From: Warburgia ugandensis
Taxonomy: Eukaryota > Streptophyta > Magnoliopsida > Canellales > Canellaceae
Direction: 5' to 3'
NCBI GenBank assembly: GCA_035236585.1
Contig: CP141132.1
Location: 56,517,880 to 56,581,879 of the forward strand
DNA length: 64,000 nucleotides
Shown here: one piece after another, positions 24,101-34,147 of the stretch
How the letters are laid out: the number at the start of each line of letters is the position of its first letter
How positions within the stretch are numbered: position 1 is the first letter of the stretch
The notes under the pieces: model-generated
Databases searched by the model: none
The model's input: only the letters and a program-made list of their open reading frames with translations
Told to the model about the DNA's origin: nothing
Translations under genes and position numbers: made by a program

Positions 24101-27100
24101 CTGATGGTGTACTAATAGAGGTTTGGAAGCATATGGGAGATATTGGGGTAGTTTGGTTGACCATGTTGTTTAAAAAGATTATAAAATCAAAGAAAATGCA
24201 TGATGAGTGGAGGAAAAGCTCTATTGTACCAATCTATAAGATTAAAGGAGACATACAGAGCTGTACTAATTATCAAGGGATCAAACTTATGAGCCATACC
24301 ATGAAACTTTTTGAAAGAGTGATTGAGAAGAGGCTACTACATGAAACAAGTGTATCAGAGAATTAGTTTGGTTTCATGCCTGAGAGGTCTACCATGGAAG
24401 CTATTTTTTTATTAAGACAATTAGTAGAGAAATATAGGAAGAGTAGGAAAGACCTACATATGGTCTTTATCGACTTAGAGAAAACTTATGATATAGTCCC
24501 TAGAGAGTTAATATAGAGGGTGTTGGGTGGTAAGGGGGTTTCTCAAGGGTATATAGACATAATTAAAGATATGTATGAGGGAGCGGTAACAAATGTTAAG
24601 ACCACTAGTGGCGTGGCAGGTGATTTTCCTGTCATTGTAGGATTGCACCAAGGATCGGCATTGAGTCCATACCTCTTCACATTAGTTATGGATGAGTTAA
24701 CAAAACATTTACACGAGGATATTCCCTCGTGCATGCGAAAAGGGAGGGTGTAAATATAAAGCTAGAGTTATGGAGAGAAGCATTAGAATCTGAAGGATTT
24801 AAAATTAGCCGAACTAAGATAGAATATATGGAATGTAATTTTAGCAAGGAGAGTAGGAGTGGAACACCAGTCAAGATTGATAACCAACAAGTCCCCGTGA
24901 AAGACCTCTTTCGGTACTTAGGATCATTGATCCATGAGAGTGGAGAGATTGAGAGGGAGGTTATCCAGAGAATCCAAGCGGGTTGGAACAAATGGAAATG
25001 TGCATCTGGAGTTTTATGTGATCGGCGGGTGCCACTCAAACTAAAAGGAAAATTCTATAGGATAGCTATAAGGCCGGCCATGCTCTATGGATCAGAGCGT
25101 TGCAGAAATGAGGATGTTGAGATAGATGAGTGGTAAGACAAGAAAGGACAAAATTAGAAATGAAAATATTAGAGGAAATTTAGGGGTAGCACCAATAGGT
25201 AATAAGATGAGGGAGATTAAACTTAGATGGTTTGGACATGTCCAAAGGAGACCAACAACGACACTAGTTAGAAGGAGTGAAGCAATACAAGTAGAAGGTT
25301 CTAAAAGGGCAAGGGGAAGGCCCAAAAGAACGTGGATAGAAGTGGTGAGGAAAGATTTAAATACTTTGGGACTAAATGAAACCATGGTATTTAATAGAGT
25401 GGAATGGAGGAATAAGATTCATGTGGTTGACCCCTAATTGGGATAAGGTCTTGATGATGATGATGATGATGATGATGTGTAATCATTAGTGCTATGTATT
25501 GCAATTCTCCAAGTGCCCTTCAGCCAATGCAGTCTCCTATCTTTGGGCCCTAAGTCCAGTTCCATTTAGCATTTGTTTAGTTTTTTTCTGACATTAATAA
25601 GAGCACTTTTATAATCTCCAAGCAGTGTTGCTAACATCCTACATTTCAAAGTTTAAATCTTACAGCTTTACATATTGAAAGGATAGCCCGGTGCATGAAG
25701 CTCCTGCATATGCGGGGTCTGGGGAAGGGGTGGATCACATAGGTATATAGTACGTAGCCTTACCTTGCATTTTTCAAGGTGCTGTTTTTACATCTTGAAC
25801 CCTTAACCTCAACGTCACATGATGACAGCTTTTCATATCAAAAGTAAAAAATAATACACAATGAATTTGAAGCTTATGATAAAACCGTACTTACTGGACG
25901 ATTTTTCTTATGGAATGATGTATTTGAATTAATGATCATCTGTTTTCTTCAGTTTTATTTAATGGATTAAAATGATATGGAGTATAACTGCTGGAACACT
26001 TTGAGGCATACATAATTCTCATTTAGATGCCCTTTCTAGTTGTGTATTACATATAATTCCTGTCTTGTTGGTCTAAATTTTCAATGCAATTTGCTATTTG
26101 ATGGAATTGACATGAACTTTTAGAAATGACCAAAATCTGATGCTGGATATTAGGATCTGGTTGGTTGGTTGTCTCTTTGCTTCTTACTAATAAATTTCTG
26201 AAAATATTTTAAATATCATAAGCTTGCCATAGTTTTACTATTTGTTGCTTTTTTCACTGTATGATTTTGTGATCTCATGTTGTATTTAGAACATATCTAA
26301 AGCATTTCCAGTAATGATTAAGAGAACCACGAATAACTTCTAAGCATATATAAAAGGAAAGCCTTCATACTCTTCCCCATTATGTGTTACTAAACATTTA
26401 TTTATGTGCAGAACTCTATTTTTCTATGATTACGAGAGCTTTAGTAACAAATAGGTGTTGCCTTGATTTTCTATATCTCATTTGAGTTGATCATCATGGA
26501 GAGCTTATCCCGATTAGGGGTTATTAATATGAATCTTGTTACTCCATTCCCCTCTATAAGTGTCATAGCTTCATTTAGTCCTCAAGTTTTTAAATCTTTT
26601 CTTGCCACTTCTATCCATATTCTATTAAGCCTTCTCATTGCCCTCTCAGAACCTTCAACTTGGATCACCTTACTCCTAAAATGTGCCATTTTCTGTCTCT
26701 ATTGGATATGTCTAAACCATCTAAGTCTAATCTCCCTCATCTTGTTACCTAGTGGTGCCACTCTTAAGTTTCCTTTAATGTTTTCATTTTTAATTCTATC
26801 CTTTCTTGTATTGCCAATTATTCATCTCAAAATCTGCATTTCGGCGACACTCATCCTTTGTACATGTTGTTCCTTACGTGCCCAACACTCTGATTCATAG
26901 AGCATGACCCGCTTTATAGTCATCCTATAGAATTTTCCTTTCAGTTTAAGTGGCACTTGTTGGTCACACAAAACTCCAAAGGCATATCTCCATTTGTTCA
27001 ACCTGCTTGGATTCTCGGTGTAACCTCCCTCTCAATCTCTCCACTCTCATGAATTATTGGTCCCAAGTATCGAAAATGTTCTTTTAAGAGGACTTCTTGG

Positions 27101-30100
27101 TTAGCAATCTTTACTGGTTCTTCATTCCTGCTCCTCTCTTTGCTAATATTGCATTCCATATACTCTGTCTTAGTTCAACTAGTTTTGAATTCTTTAAATT
27201 CTAATGCATCTTTGCATAACTCTATTGCCTTATTAATCAAAATTATATTTCTACAAATAACATGCACCATGGAATCTCCTCGTACAGACATTTTGTTAAC
27301 TCATTCATAACCAACGTGAAGAGGTACGAGCTCAATGCCAATCATTGGTGCAATCCTATAATGATAGGAAAATCACTAGTCTCTTCGCTAGTGGCCCTAA
27401 TGTTTGTTACTGCTCCCTCATACATATCCTTAATTATGTCTATATATCACCATGAAACCTCTTTCTTGCTCAATACCCACTATATTAACTCTTTGGGGAC
27501 CCTATCATAAGCTTTTTCTAAGTCAGTAAAGACCATTTGGAGGTCCTTCCTCATCACCCTATTTTTCTCTATCACTTGTCTAAGACGGAAAATAGCTTCC
27601 ATTATAGACATCCCAAGCATGAAACCAAACTGGTTCTCCAATACACTCATCTCATGCCGTAGCATCTTCTCGATCACTCTTTCAAAAGGTTTCTTGATAT
27701 GGCACATAAGTTTGATCTCCTGATAATTAGTCCAACTCTGTATGTCCCATTTATTCTTATAAATTAGTACAATAGAGCTCTTCCTCTATTCATTCAGCAT
27801 TTTCTTCGATTTTACAATTTTGTTAAACAACTTTGTCAACCAAACTAATCTAGTATCCCCCATATACTTCCAAACCTCTATTGGTATATCATTGGACCCC
27901 AGGGCCTTTCCTAATTTCATCTTTTTCAAGGCTTCTTTCACTTTGGGTATTCTAATCTTGCAGTCTTATCTATAATGTCCAATGTTATTTGGGTTTACCG
28001 TACTTCCAATCCCTATATTCTTAGGGTAATTGTCATTTAGCAACTTTTGAAAGTAAATTTTCTACCTTTATTTGATCTCATCATCTTTCACTAGTATCCT
28101 TGGTCATCATTTCTAATACACTTAAAGTGGTCTAAGTCCTTACTCTCCTTTTTTCTTACTTTTGTGAGTTTAAACACTTCTTTCTCACATTCTCTTGATC
28201 CTAATAAATTATAGAGACCATCATATGTCTTGAATTTAGCCTCACTACTCTCTTAGCAACCATTTTAGTATTCTTATATTGCTCAAAGTTTTCATTAACT
28301 TTTTTGCCCTATTTCACTCTACCATTAAGTTTGCTTTGCCAGTTTTCTTTTTTCCTTTGGATACTCCTAGAACATGTTTTGCTACTTTCTTAATGGACTC
28401 GACTATATTAGTCCAGATGGTGTTTAATTCTGATTCATTACTCAAATTTCCTTCTACCATCAACTTGTTTGTAAATGATGCTCCTTCTCTCCTTTTAAAT
28501 TCCACCACTTAGTTTTTGGACACCTATTAAGTTTATTTCCTTTCTTCCATATTTTAATGTAGATATTCGTAACCATTAATCTATGTAGTGAGGTTAGGCT
28601 CTTACTGGGTATCACCTTACAATCCTTACATATTGATCTTTCGGTATTCTAAAGTAGAAAAAAGTTTATTTTGCTTTTAGGTGCTCCACTTTTAAAGATT
28701 AGTAAGTGTTCATCCTTCTTCTTAAAGTATGTGTTTGCTATAGATAGGTTATATGATAAAGTAAAATCAAGTATATCTTCCCCTAACTCATTTTTTTCTC
28801 CAATACCATACCTAGCATGTACCTTATCATATCCTTTCTTTTTCTTTGCCTACATAATCATTTAAGTTTGCTCCTATAAATATCTTCTCTGTGTTGAGAA
28901 TTTCTTGCATGACTCCCTCTATATTTTCTTAGAACTATTTCTTAATTCTATCTTCTAACCCTGTTTGTGGTGCGAATGTACTTATAACGTTTATGAGCTT
29001 TTCTCATAAAATAAGTTTTATTAATATATTATATCACTATTTCTTTTAACGTCTACATTTTATCCTTTAATTCTATATCTGTTGCTATCCCTACGCCATT
29101 TCTATTATTGTCCTTTCCTAGTACTAGAGCTTATACTCGTTGATTTCTCTAGTTTTAACCCCTTTCCACTTAGTTTGTTGGATACAATTGATTAACTCTC
29201 CTGAATTTTATTGTATATACTAACTCCTAGCTCTTATATTTTAATGTACCTATATTCTATGTAGCGATATGAATCTTATTCTCCTAACCTAGCCTATTTA
29301 CCTGTACACTTCCTGAATGATGTGGGAACCCATAAATACTTTCCACTGCACCTGGGTTTTGATGCAGTGTGTCTCTTCCGAGGGAATACTCTAGCAGTCC
29401 TTGCCTTTTTTCCACTACACCAGGTATCCAATGCAGTGCATTGCTTCCTAGGGAATGCCCTAGTAGGCCTTGTCCATTTTCCACTACATTCAGGATCCGA
29501 TGCAGGGTGTCGCTTATGGGAAATGCCCTAGCCTAAGGGAATGTCAAATTTTGATTCATGCATGGGATTTGCTATGGGTTTTACTTATTGGCTGGCACCT
29601 GACACAAAACTCTCCTCCTTTATCTGGGCTTGGGACTGCAGCGGCGGAGTTATCTCATTTGAGTTAAAAAAAAGAAAAAAAAATAAATTGGGGCTCACTT
29701 TATGGAAGCATGATTGGAGCTCACTTGAATGATGTCTGTGTGATCTATTACTTCATCTAGTTTGCTCAACAATGAGAAGACTTACCCTGAATATCCAATT
29801 ATTGCATGGCAACTACTGTGATATTGGTGTGTTGGGAATGGACAGCTAAGGAAAAACAATAATTATGTGACCAAATGTTCAGTTTAAATCATTTTTAATG
29901 TCCTATCTCAAGGACATGGCTTATAGATGAATTGTCTGGAATATGCTAAAACATGTGGTTCAGCCAAGTAAAGCTTCACATAGTCCCATTTCTGAAAGGC
30001 TAATGTCATTGCTGATCATTCAGACTAACCCAAATCTATTAAATCTTCCATACATGTACCACGGCCTTTGTGAACCCATATCTGTTATGACTGGCCACCA

Positions 30101-32666
30101 CAGTTCTTCAAAATATTGGACCTGGTCCACGTGTCATATTATTGAGATGAAAGCCAAAATTTCATTTAAAAGTTGAGAATGTATATTCCAAGTATGACTT
30201 TTGTAATGGTAAAGAAGAAATCATGATGCCCAATCTTGGCTACAACATAACTGTCTTGTTGCCTTCTCTTTATTCCTTTTAGTAGCTTTTTATCAACTCC
30301 GATTCCTTGATTATATATGTAGTTACATAATTCCACAAATAATTGAAATTCTTTTGACAAAGTCCCAACTATTTGATGTCCTGATTTATTCCTGAATCAT
30401 TAGAAAATTACTGCACTGTACAATCTAATGCAAACTAACAGGAATTTACCACATAAAATTCAAGTTTCATGAATAATTAATGACATCTCAAATATCATGT
30501 GTAGATCTGGTTATAAATTCACATTCTAATAATGCTTCTCTACTGATTTTTTTCTGAACTTCTCATGAATGTTTGACGAACTTTGTGAATATTTGCCTTG
30601 CCGATTTATTTCCAAATCCGACCTTTCTAACTATGATTATATATCAGGAGTTAGTAGCTTCTTTCATTAACCAGATTGGCCCAAGTGTCAATTGATTTAA
30701 AGCTTACTTTAAGTACTTGAATGATATTTTGAAGTAAAAAATTCTTATCACTTCTTTTGAAATGAAGTTTTGAGTTCTTCTAGGGGTTAAATCAAGTTTC
30801 CTATTTACTCAAATTTCTCTTCATTTTGGAAACACGGTATCCCCATTAGCCATCATGTCTTATCAAGTTTGAATGACTCTATGAATATTTTGGATGGCCT
30901 ATTTCATCTTCAGATTGTTTTCTGAAGTTTCTGTCTCATGATACTTTATCAGGACACTACCTTTCTGTTGGTGCACTGATCTTGGATCTTTACAGTTATC
31001 ATGACTTCTTTTGATCTCTAGATACTACTGCATTGAGCATGGTGTTTCTCTGTCATATGGTTTATACTTAGTTCATATATAAAATAAAGATGAGGGGAAT
31101 CCATGTCAAGATAACGGTGAACTTTTATGACATCCTATATTCTTATTAAACTGTTTATCAGGTTCACAAATACTCTGTACTGACGGCTTTCAACATTCCA
31201 GGAGATGACTGCATCTCTATTGTCAGTAATTCCTCTGTAGTGAAGATGAGAAACATTGTCTGTGGGCCTGGTCATGGTATAAGGTGATACTGTTATGAAC
31301 TTCAGTCATTCACAATATTGCTTTTCATTACCTCTGAAACTGATTTGAGTCTAATATCCAACAGCATTGGAAGTTTGGGCAAGTCCCATTCATATTCTCA
31401 GGTGCATGATGTACTGGTTGATGGAGCCTTTCTTTCCAATAGTGAAAATGGACTAAGGATCAAGACTTGGCAGGTACATTTTTGCTCTTTGATTGACAAT
31501 ATTGTTCCAACTCTCAGACTTGAACTGGGAATTGGTCTCTCATCTTTTCATTTTCTATGATGACCTGGTTGAGGTCCAGAAAGCCAAGCCTAATTCCAAG
31601 TTGGTTATGATGTTTTTGAAACATATGGTAGCAACTCAAGTTCTAAGCAGCCTATGTAATACTTTATTAAATCTGTCATTTGTTTATTTGCAACTCATCA
31701 GGGAGGCAGTGGTTTTGTCAGAGACATTGATTTCCGGAATGTCTGGATGCTTAATGTTTCAAATCCCGTCATTATTGATCAATACTATTGTGACTCAATA
31801 TTACCGTGTCCAAATGAGGTACTACACTCAAACTATTTTTACCGTTGCGCCAAGGCTCCCCTTCTACACTCAAACTATCTCTAACCTTATATCTAAAGCA
31901 AGATAACAAGATCATGATTATTTGGTTGTGCAAGATCTTTGATGTGTTTAAATGTAGATCCACCAAGATGGCTTGATGAACTTACAAATGTAAACAAAAA
32001 ATTTCCATTATTTATGCTTCTTTCAAATTCATCCTAGTTTCTCTGTAGTATTCCATTAGAACAGTGTGAGAGATGATTACTGCCCACTTTCTCTTTCATT
32101 CAAAATTTCCATAAGGCTGTCTACCTTTTTGGATTTGTAACAACAAAAGAGACAGGTATAAAACAAAGATTAGAGTGCCAGTATCAAATTAAGGGAGTCC
32201 CTATATCATCTTGTGCATTTCTCATTTTTAACCTTGAGTTATCAGTTTCTGCTTGAGTGTTGAACAGCTCATGTCCATACGTGCTGGTAGATACCTTTCA
32301 ATTACGTGCTGCTGCAGGGATAGACTATATATCTTTCTAAGATATCACGTCAGTTGCTTAAATATATTTTACTTGATGCAGACAAATTCTATAAAGGTGG
32401 ACAGAGTGTCTTTCAGACACATTCGAGGAACATCCGCTACAGAGAATGCTATTCGGTTTGCATGCAGTGACAACTTTCCATGTGAGAACATTCTTTTGAG
32501 TGATATTCAACTGTTCTTCGAACTAGGGGATACAAGTGCTTACTGTTGGAATGCCTTTGGATACAGCTCTGGTCTAGTATATCCCGAACCTTGTTTTTCA
32601 TGGAACAAATACTTCAGTGAACATAAAATTATTTCTAGCACCACCAATCACTCCATTGCAAGGTAG
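18180..32666 (+). CDS. Polygalacturonase (GH28 pectinase), nine exons, 452 codons
   Basis: Exons: 18180-18413, 19002-19133, 19300-19470, 19574-19594, 19718-19925, 31202-31283, 31365-31473, 31702-31818, 32382-32666; all introns are GT-AG and every junction keeps the frame. The product hydrolyses alpha-1,4-galacturonan in the cell wall. Visible: an N-terminal hydrophobic segment (about 11-30, secretion signal or anchor), VNDFGAKG (63-70), NPCHHAPT (179-186), and all four GH28 motifs: NTD (234-236), GDDC (256-259), GHG (279-281), RIK (314-316), so the catalytic Asp residues (236, 257, 258), His280 and Arg/Lys are all present. Length is normal for plant enzymes. Residues 36-59, between the hydrophobic segment and the catalytic domain, are unusual and could be an exon-1 annotation issue. 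The G of GDDC is split by the 11.3-kb intron. Probably functional; endo- or exo-mode is not decidable here. Confidence 0.9.
20115..23076 (+). mobile_element. RTE-clade LINE, copy A (nearly full length)
   Basis: Starts inside the last 5' UTR repeat unit (AAAACCCAAGTGCAGTG) when compared with copy C, so it is slightly 5'-truncated. It carries an APE-type endonuclease, reverse transcriptase and the RTE C-terminal segment, and ends in the short RTE 3' UTR TTGGGATAAGGTCTTGAT followed by (GAT)n. Copy B starts at once after the tail. It is in the same orientation as the host gene, about 190 bp after the splice donor of intron 5. Confidence 0.85.
20129..23041 (+). pseudogene. RTE LINE ORF (endonuclease-reverse transcriptase), broken
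   Basis: Plant RTE LINE polyprotein; genome annotations often mislabel it as craniofacial development protein 2-like. Endonuclease segment 20129-20833 shows TWNIG, QETKW, SAYAPQ and [10 protein letters not shown] segment 21575-22340 shows [23 protein letters not shown] and the catalytic FADD (22278-22289); the C-terminal segment 22700-23041 shows RWFGHVQ and GRPKRTW. Compared with copy B it has an extra T in a poly-T run near 20825 (frameshift), CAG to TAG near 21219, TAT to TAA near 21774, TGG to TGA near 22555, and a lost C near 22671 (frameshift). It is the only one of the four RTE copies with an in-frame FADD. Not functional as it stands. Confidence 0.85.
23077..25477 (+). mobile_element. 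RTE-clade LINE, copy B (5'-truncated, tandem to A)
   Basis: Begins at the point matching 20615 of copy A (GACTTAAATGGCC), directly after A's GAT tail, and ends with the same 3' UTR and a longer (GAT)n tail. It is closely similar to A over its whole length. Two deletions are clear: about 33 nt removing the FADD catalytic site (near 24740) and about 38 nt near 25100. Stops and frameshifts interrupt the rest, so it is a pseudo-element. Confidence 0.85.
23158..25437 (+). pseudogene. RTE LINE ORF remnant, copy B
   Basis: Open pieces at 23158-23619 (end of endonuclease and linker), 23750-24115, 24133-24366, 24520-24753 (RT) and 25126-25437 (C-terminus) line up in order with copy A. The RT active-site FADD is deleted: the frame passes from [11 protein letters not shown] to a short unrelated tail and a stop. 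TAG replaces a sense codon of copy A at about 23617, 24364 and 24514. The C-terminal [11 protein letters not shown] segment is intact. Confidence 0.8.
25478..25661. other. Intron sequence between LINE B and the Au SINE
   Basis: No recognisable repeat or gene; presumably original intron 5 sequence. Confidence 0.5.
25682..25824 (-). mobile_element. Au-type SINE, 5'-truncated, in intron 5
   Basis: On the plus strand it reads GCCCGGTGCATGAAGCTCC, GCGGGGTCTGGGGAAGGG, GTACGTAGCCTTACCTTGCA and CTTGAACCCTTAACCTC, all hallmarks of the plant Au SINE in antisense. The box-B-like GGTTCAAG of the tRNA-derived head is present but the box-A end (TGGCGCAACGG) is missing. It is flanked by 20-bp direct repeats (25662-25681 and 25825-25844, 17 of 20 identical), the expected target-site duplication. 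It was mobilised by LINE machinery; now inert. Confidence 0.85.
25845..26473. other. Intron sequence, no feature seen
   Basis: AT-rich intron 5 DNA between the SINE and LINE C, without a gene or recognisable element. Confidence 0.5.
26474..26488. repeat. Target-site duplication of LINE C (left)
   Basis: TATCTCATTTGAGTT, identical to 29651-29665. It fixes the borders of LINE C. Confidence 0.9.
26495..29220 (-). pseudogene. RTE LINE ORF remnant, copy C
   Basis: Minus-strand segments match copies A and [19 protein letters not shown], followed by [14 protein letters not shown] (27707-27480), and a C-terminal part at 26900-26500. The catalytic FADD has decayed to FVE with a frameshift (near 27230-27265). 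The endonuclease part (29200-28600) is heavily mutated. This copy is more diverged from A and B than those are from each other. Plus-strand frames in this interval are reverse-complement shadows. Confidence 0.8.
29310..29515 (-). repeat. Three tandem 5' UTR units of about 69 bp in LINE C
   Basis: On the minus strand each unit starts CTAGGGCATTCCC (or close), passes through ACACxCTGCATxGGATCC and ends xGGTGTAGTGGAAAA. Units lie at about 29515-29447, 29447-29378 and 29378-29312. The same unit occurs in LINE D (34198-34370, two complete and one partial). Tandem 5' UTR units in LINEs often act as internal promoter modules; that role is inferred. Confidence 0.75.
29651..29665. repeat. Target-site duplication of LINE C (right)
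   Basis: TATCTCATTTGAGTT, a perfect match to 26474-26488, next to an A-rich run. Confidence 0.9.
29666..31201. other. Intron 5 sequence, no element seen
   Basis: About 1.5 kb of intron DNA up to the acceptor at 31201. No gene, RNA or transposon is recognisable; short open frames here are chance. Confidence 0.5.
31822..31878 (-). mobile_element. 27-bp Au SINE head insertion with perfect 15-bp TSD
   Basis: CTACACTCAAACTAT occurs at 31822-31836 and again at 31864-31878. Between them are 27 bp (31837-31863) that on the minus strand match the first bases of the Au SINE tRNA-like head (AAGGGGAGCCTTGGCGCAAC) up to GGTAAAA. It lies in intron 8, only 3 bp inside the splice donor (31819). A 3'-truncated SINE with a proper duplication is unusual because LINE-type insertion normally keeps the 3' end. 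Confidence 0.8.
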
Positions 32667-33960
32667 ACTTAGTTTGTACATATTTATGTTTATGGTTACC
32701 ATCATATTATAACTTTCATGAGTGTTTTATTGTTTTCCTTTTAGTCATAATACAAAAATGAAATAAGAGGAGAAGAAGGGAAAACGCTAGAGAGAATTAC
32801 TCCTCAAAGTGGACACTGTGTCTAACTTGAAGCTAATAATTTTTTCTGAGATCTACCAAGGCCCTCTTTGAAAATGCCAGCTAGACATTAATTCTACCTC
32901 AATCAAGGGATTAAGTATCTGCTTTTTAGTCACTTTTTTATGAAGAAGTTTGCTGCTTGACACTGTTAGTCTTGCAGATGAATAAATCTCTACCGTCCAA
33001 GAAAAAAACCCTTTTTATAAAGAAAATACAGTATCTCAATATGTTTAATGCACTCATGAAACATAAGATTATGGGCCATACATGTAGCCGACTGATTATA
33101 ACCAAATCATCTTCATAACCATATCAAGCAGAAAATTACTTGTCTGAGCTACTACATGATTTTCAGTTTCAATACCAGACCAAGCAACTACATTTTTTAT
33201 TTTTACTTGTCCATATAACTAAATTCTCCTCAGTAGAAGTATAGTATTAGCTCAATCAATATAAAGAAAGCCTCCAAGCTATTGGGTGATTGTTTTTCTT
33301 AAGACATCTGTACGTGGTATCTCACAACATGTGGAGTCACATCCAATTATCAATAAGAGGATAATTCCTAAATGAACTGACTAGAGTTACTGAAAATGTA
33401 ATGACAAGTTGAGTAGCATTTACATAAGTTCCCAAAATTAACTTCTTCAAGCACATCTTAGGATCCTTCTTTAGCTTGTATTTGGGATCAAAACAGTAAC
33501 GAATGCTCTTAAATATAGGGTACTGATATATGCGCCCATTTGTTTTTCCTCTTCGGCCCCTCAACGGGCCTAGATGTCTGAAGATCTGAACCGTTGTAAG
33601 TATTTTCGTTCCCTTAGATGGATATAACTTCATGCGAGCTTAGATGCCTGAAGAACTGAACCCAATAAATTGTATAAATGACTATAACTTCACGTGGGTC
33701 CATATGTTTGAAGATCTGAACTGCGGATAGTGTTTTCCTTGCCTTATGTAGTCATGTACCAAAATTCTCATTCATTGAATGATTCTAGCCTCTGTTTTCT
33801 TGGGTTGAAAAGTGGATGATAAAAGGTTTCATTGATCATTTACATCTAGAAGTAGCAGTTTCTAGGATCCACTAATGGATGAGAATTTCAAAACATGACC
33901 GGTAACCCATACAAGCCAAGGGCCACATTGTGAAAGTTTGATCCTTAGAAATTTGAGCCC
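32667..33960. other. 3' flank of the polygalacturonase gene
   Basis: Contains the untranslated end and downstream DNA. No clear polyadenylation signal was chosen; AATACA and AATGAA variants occur near 32748-32762. A degenerate repeat with TGAAGATCTGAAC-like cores lies at about 33571, 33642 and 33703. No second gene was seen. Confidence 0.45.
33555..33730. repeat. Three degenerate tandem units, 61-71 bp
   Basis: Cores TAGATGTCTGAAGATCTGAA, TAGATGCCTGAAGAACTGAA and ATATGTTTGAAGATCTGAA are spaced 71 and 61 bp apart, with ATAACTTCA segments between the later copies. Function unknown. Confidence 0.5.
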
Positions 33961-34020
33961 ACATTAAGTTCCGGTTGTTTAACTCCACTGACATTAAGTT
34001 CCGGTTGTTTAACTCCACCG
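33961..34020. repeat. Tandem duplication of a 30-bp unit
   Basis: Positions 33961-33990 and 33991-34020 are identical except for one base (CTCCACTG versus CTCCACCG). The second unit runs into the 5' end of LINE D, so the duplication spans the insertion junction. Confidence 0.85.
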
Positions 34021-34071
34021 ATGCCAGTCTCAAGCTCAGATAAAAAAGGAGGGTGTTAGTCGGCAAGTAAA

Positions 34072-34147
34072 TTTTTTTGAAGAAGTTGAAGATGATTTTA
34101 TTATTTTCTAAGAAGAGAAAATAATGAAAATCATCTTCAACTTCTTT
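34072..34147. repeat. Foldback (hairpin) insertion in LINE D 5' UTR
   Basis: Arms 34079-34109 and 34116-34146 are reverse complements over about 30 bp with a single bulged base; the loop is AAGAAG. Flanking CAAGTAAA and TTTACTTG add further pairing. Copy C has no such sequence at the matching point (after AAGTAAA), so this is a secondary insertion. It is like a tiny foldback or MITE, with possible TA duplication at its edges. Confidence 0.75.

Larger units (their letters stand above)
26489..29650 (-). mobile_element. RTE-clade LINE, copy C, full length with perfect TSD
   Basis: Minus-strand element of 3162 bp between identical 15-bp repeats. The 5' end (ACTCCGCCGCTGCAGTCCC on the minus strand) is the known start of plant RTE elements. 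Next come about 150 bp of leader, three 5' UTR repeat units (29310-29515), the decayed ORF, the 3' UTR CCCCTAATCGGGATAAG and a short ATGATGAT tail. It lies antisense to the polygalacturonase gene. It is the only copy here with both ends and a perfect duplication, so it gives the reference structure for the other three. Confidence 0.9.
19926..31201 (+). other. Intron 5 of the polygalacturonase gene (11,276 bp)
   Basis: Donor GTACTC follows ...AAAACAG and acceptor TTCCAG precedes GAGATGACTGC; together they rebuild the GDDC motif. Every other intron of the gene is between about 80 and 590 bp. The expansion comes from RTE LINE A (20115-23076), LINE B (23077-25477), an Au SINE (25682-25824) and RTE LINE C (26489-29650, antisense). 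The remaining roughly 2.6 kb (19926-20114, 25478-25661, 25845-26473, 29666-31201) shows no recognisable element. Confidence 0.9.

Noticed and set aside
26463..26900. 145-codon plus-strand frame
   Set aside because: Reverse complement of the C-terminal part of minus-strand LINE C, not a gene.
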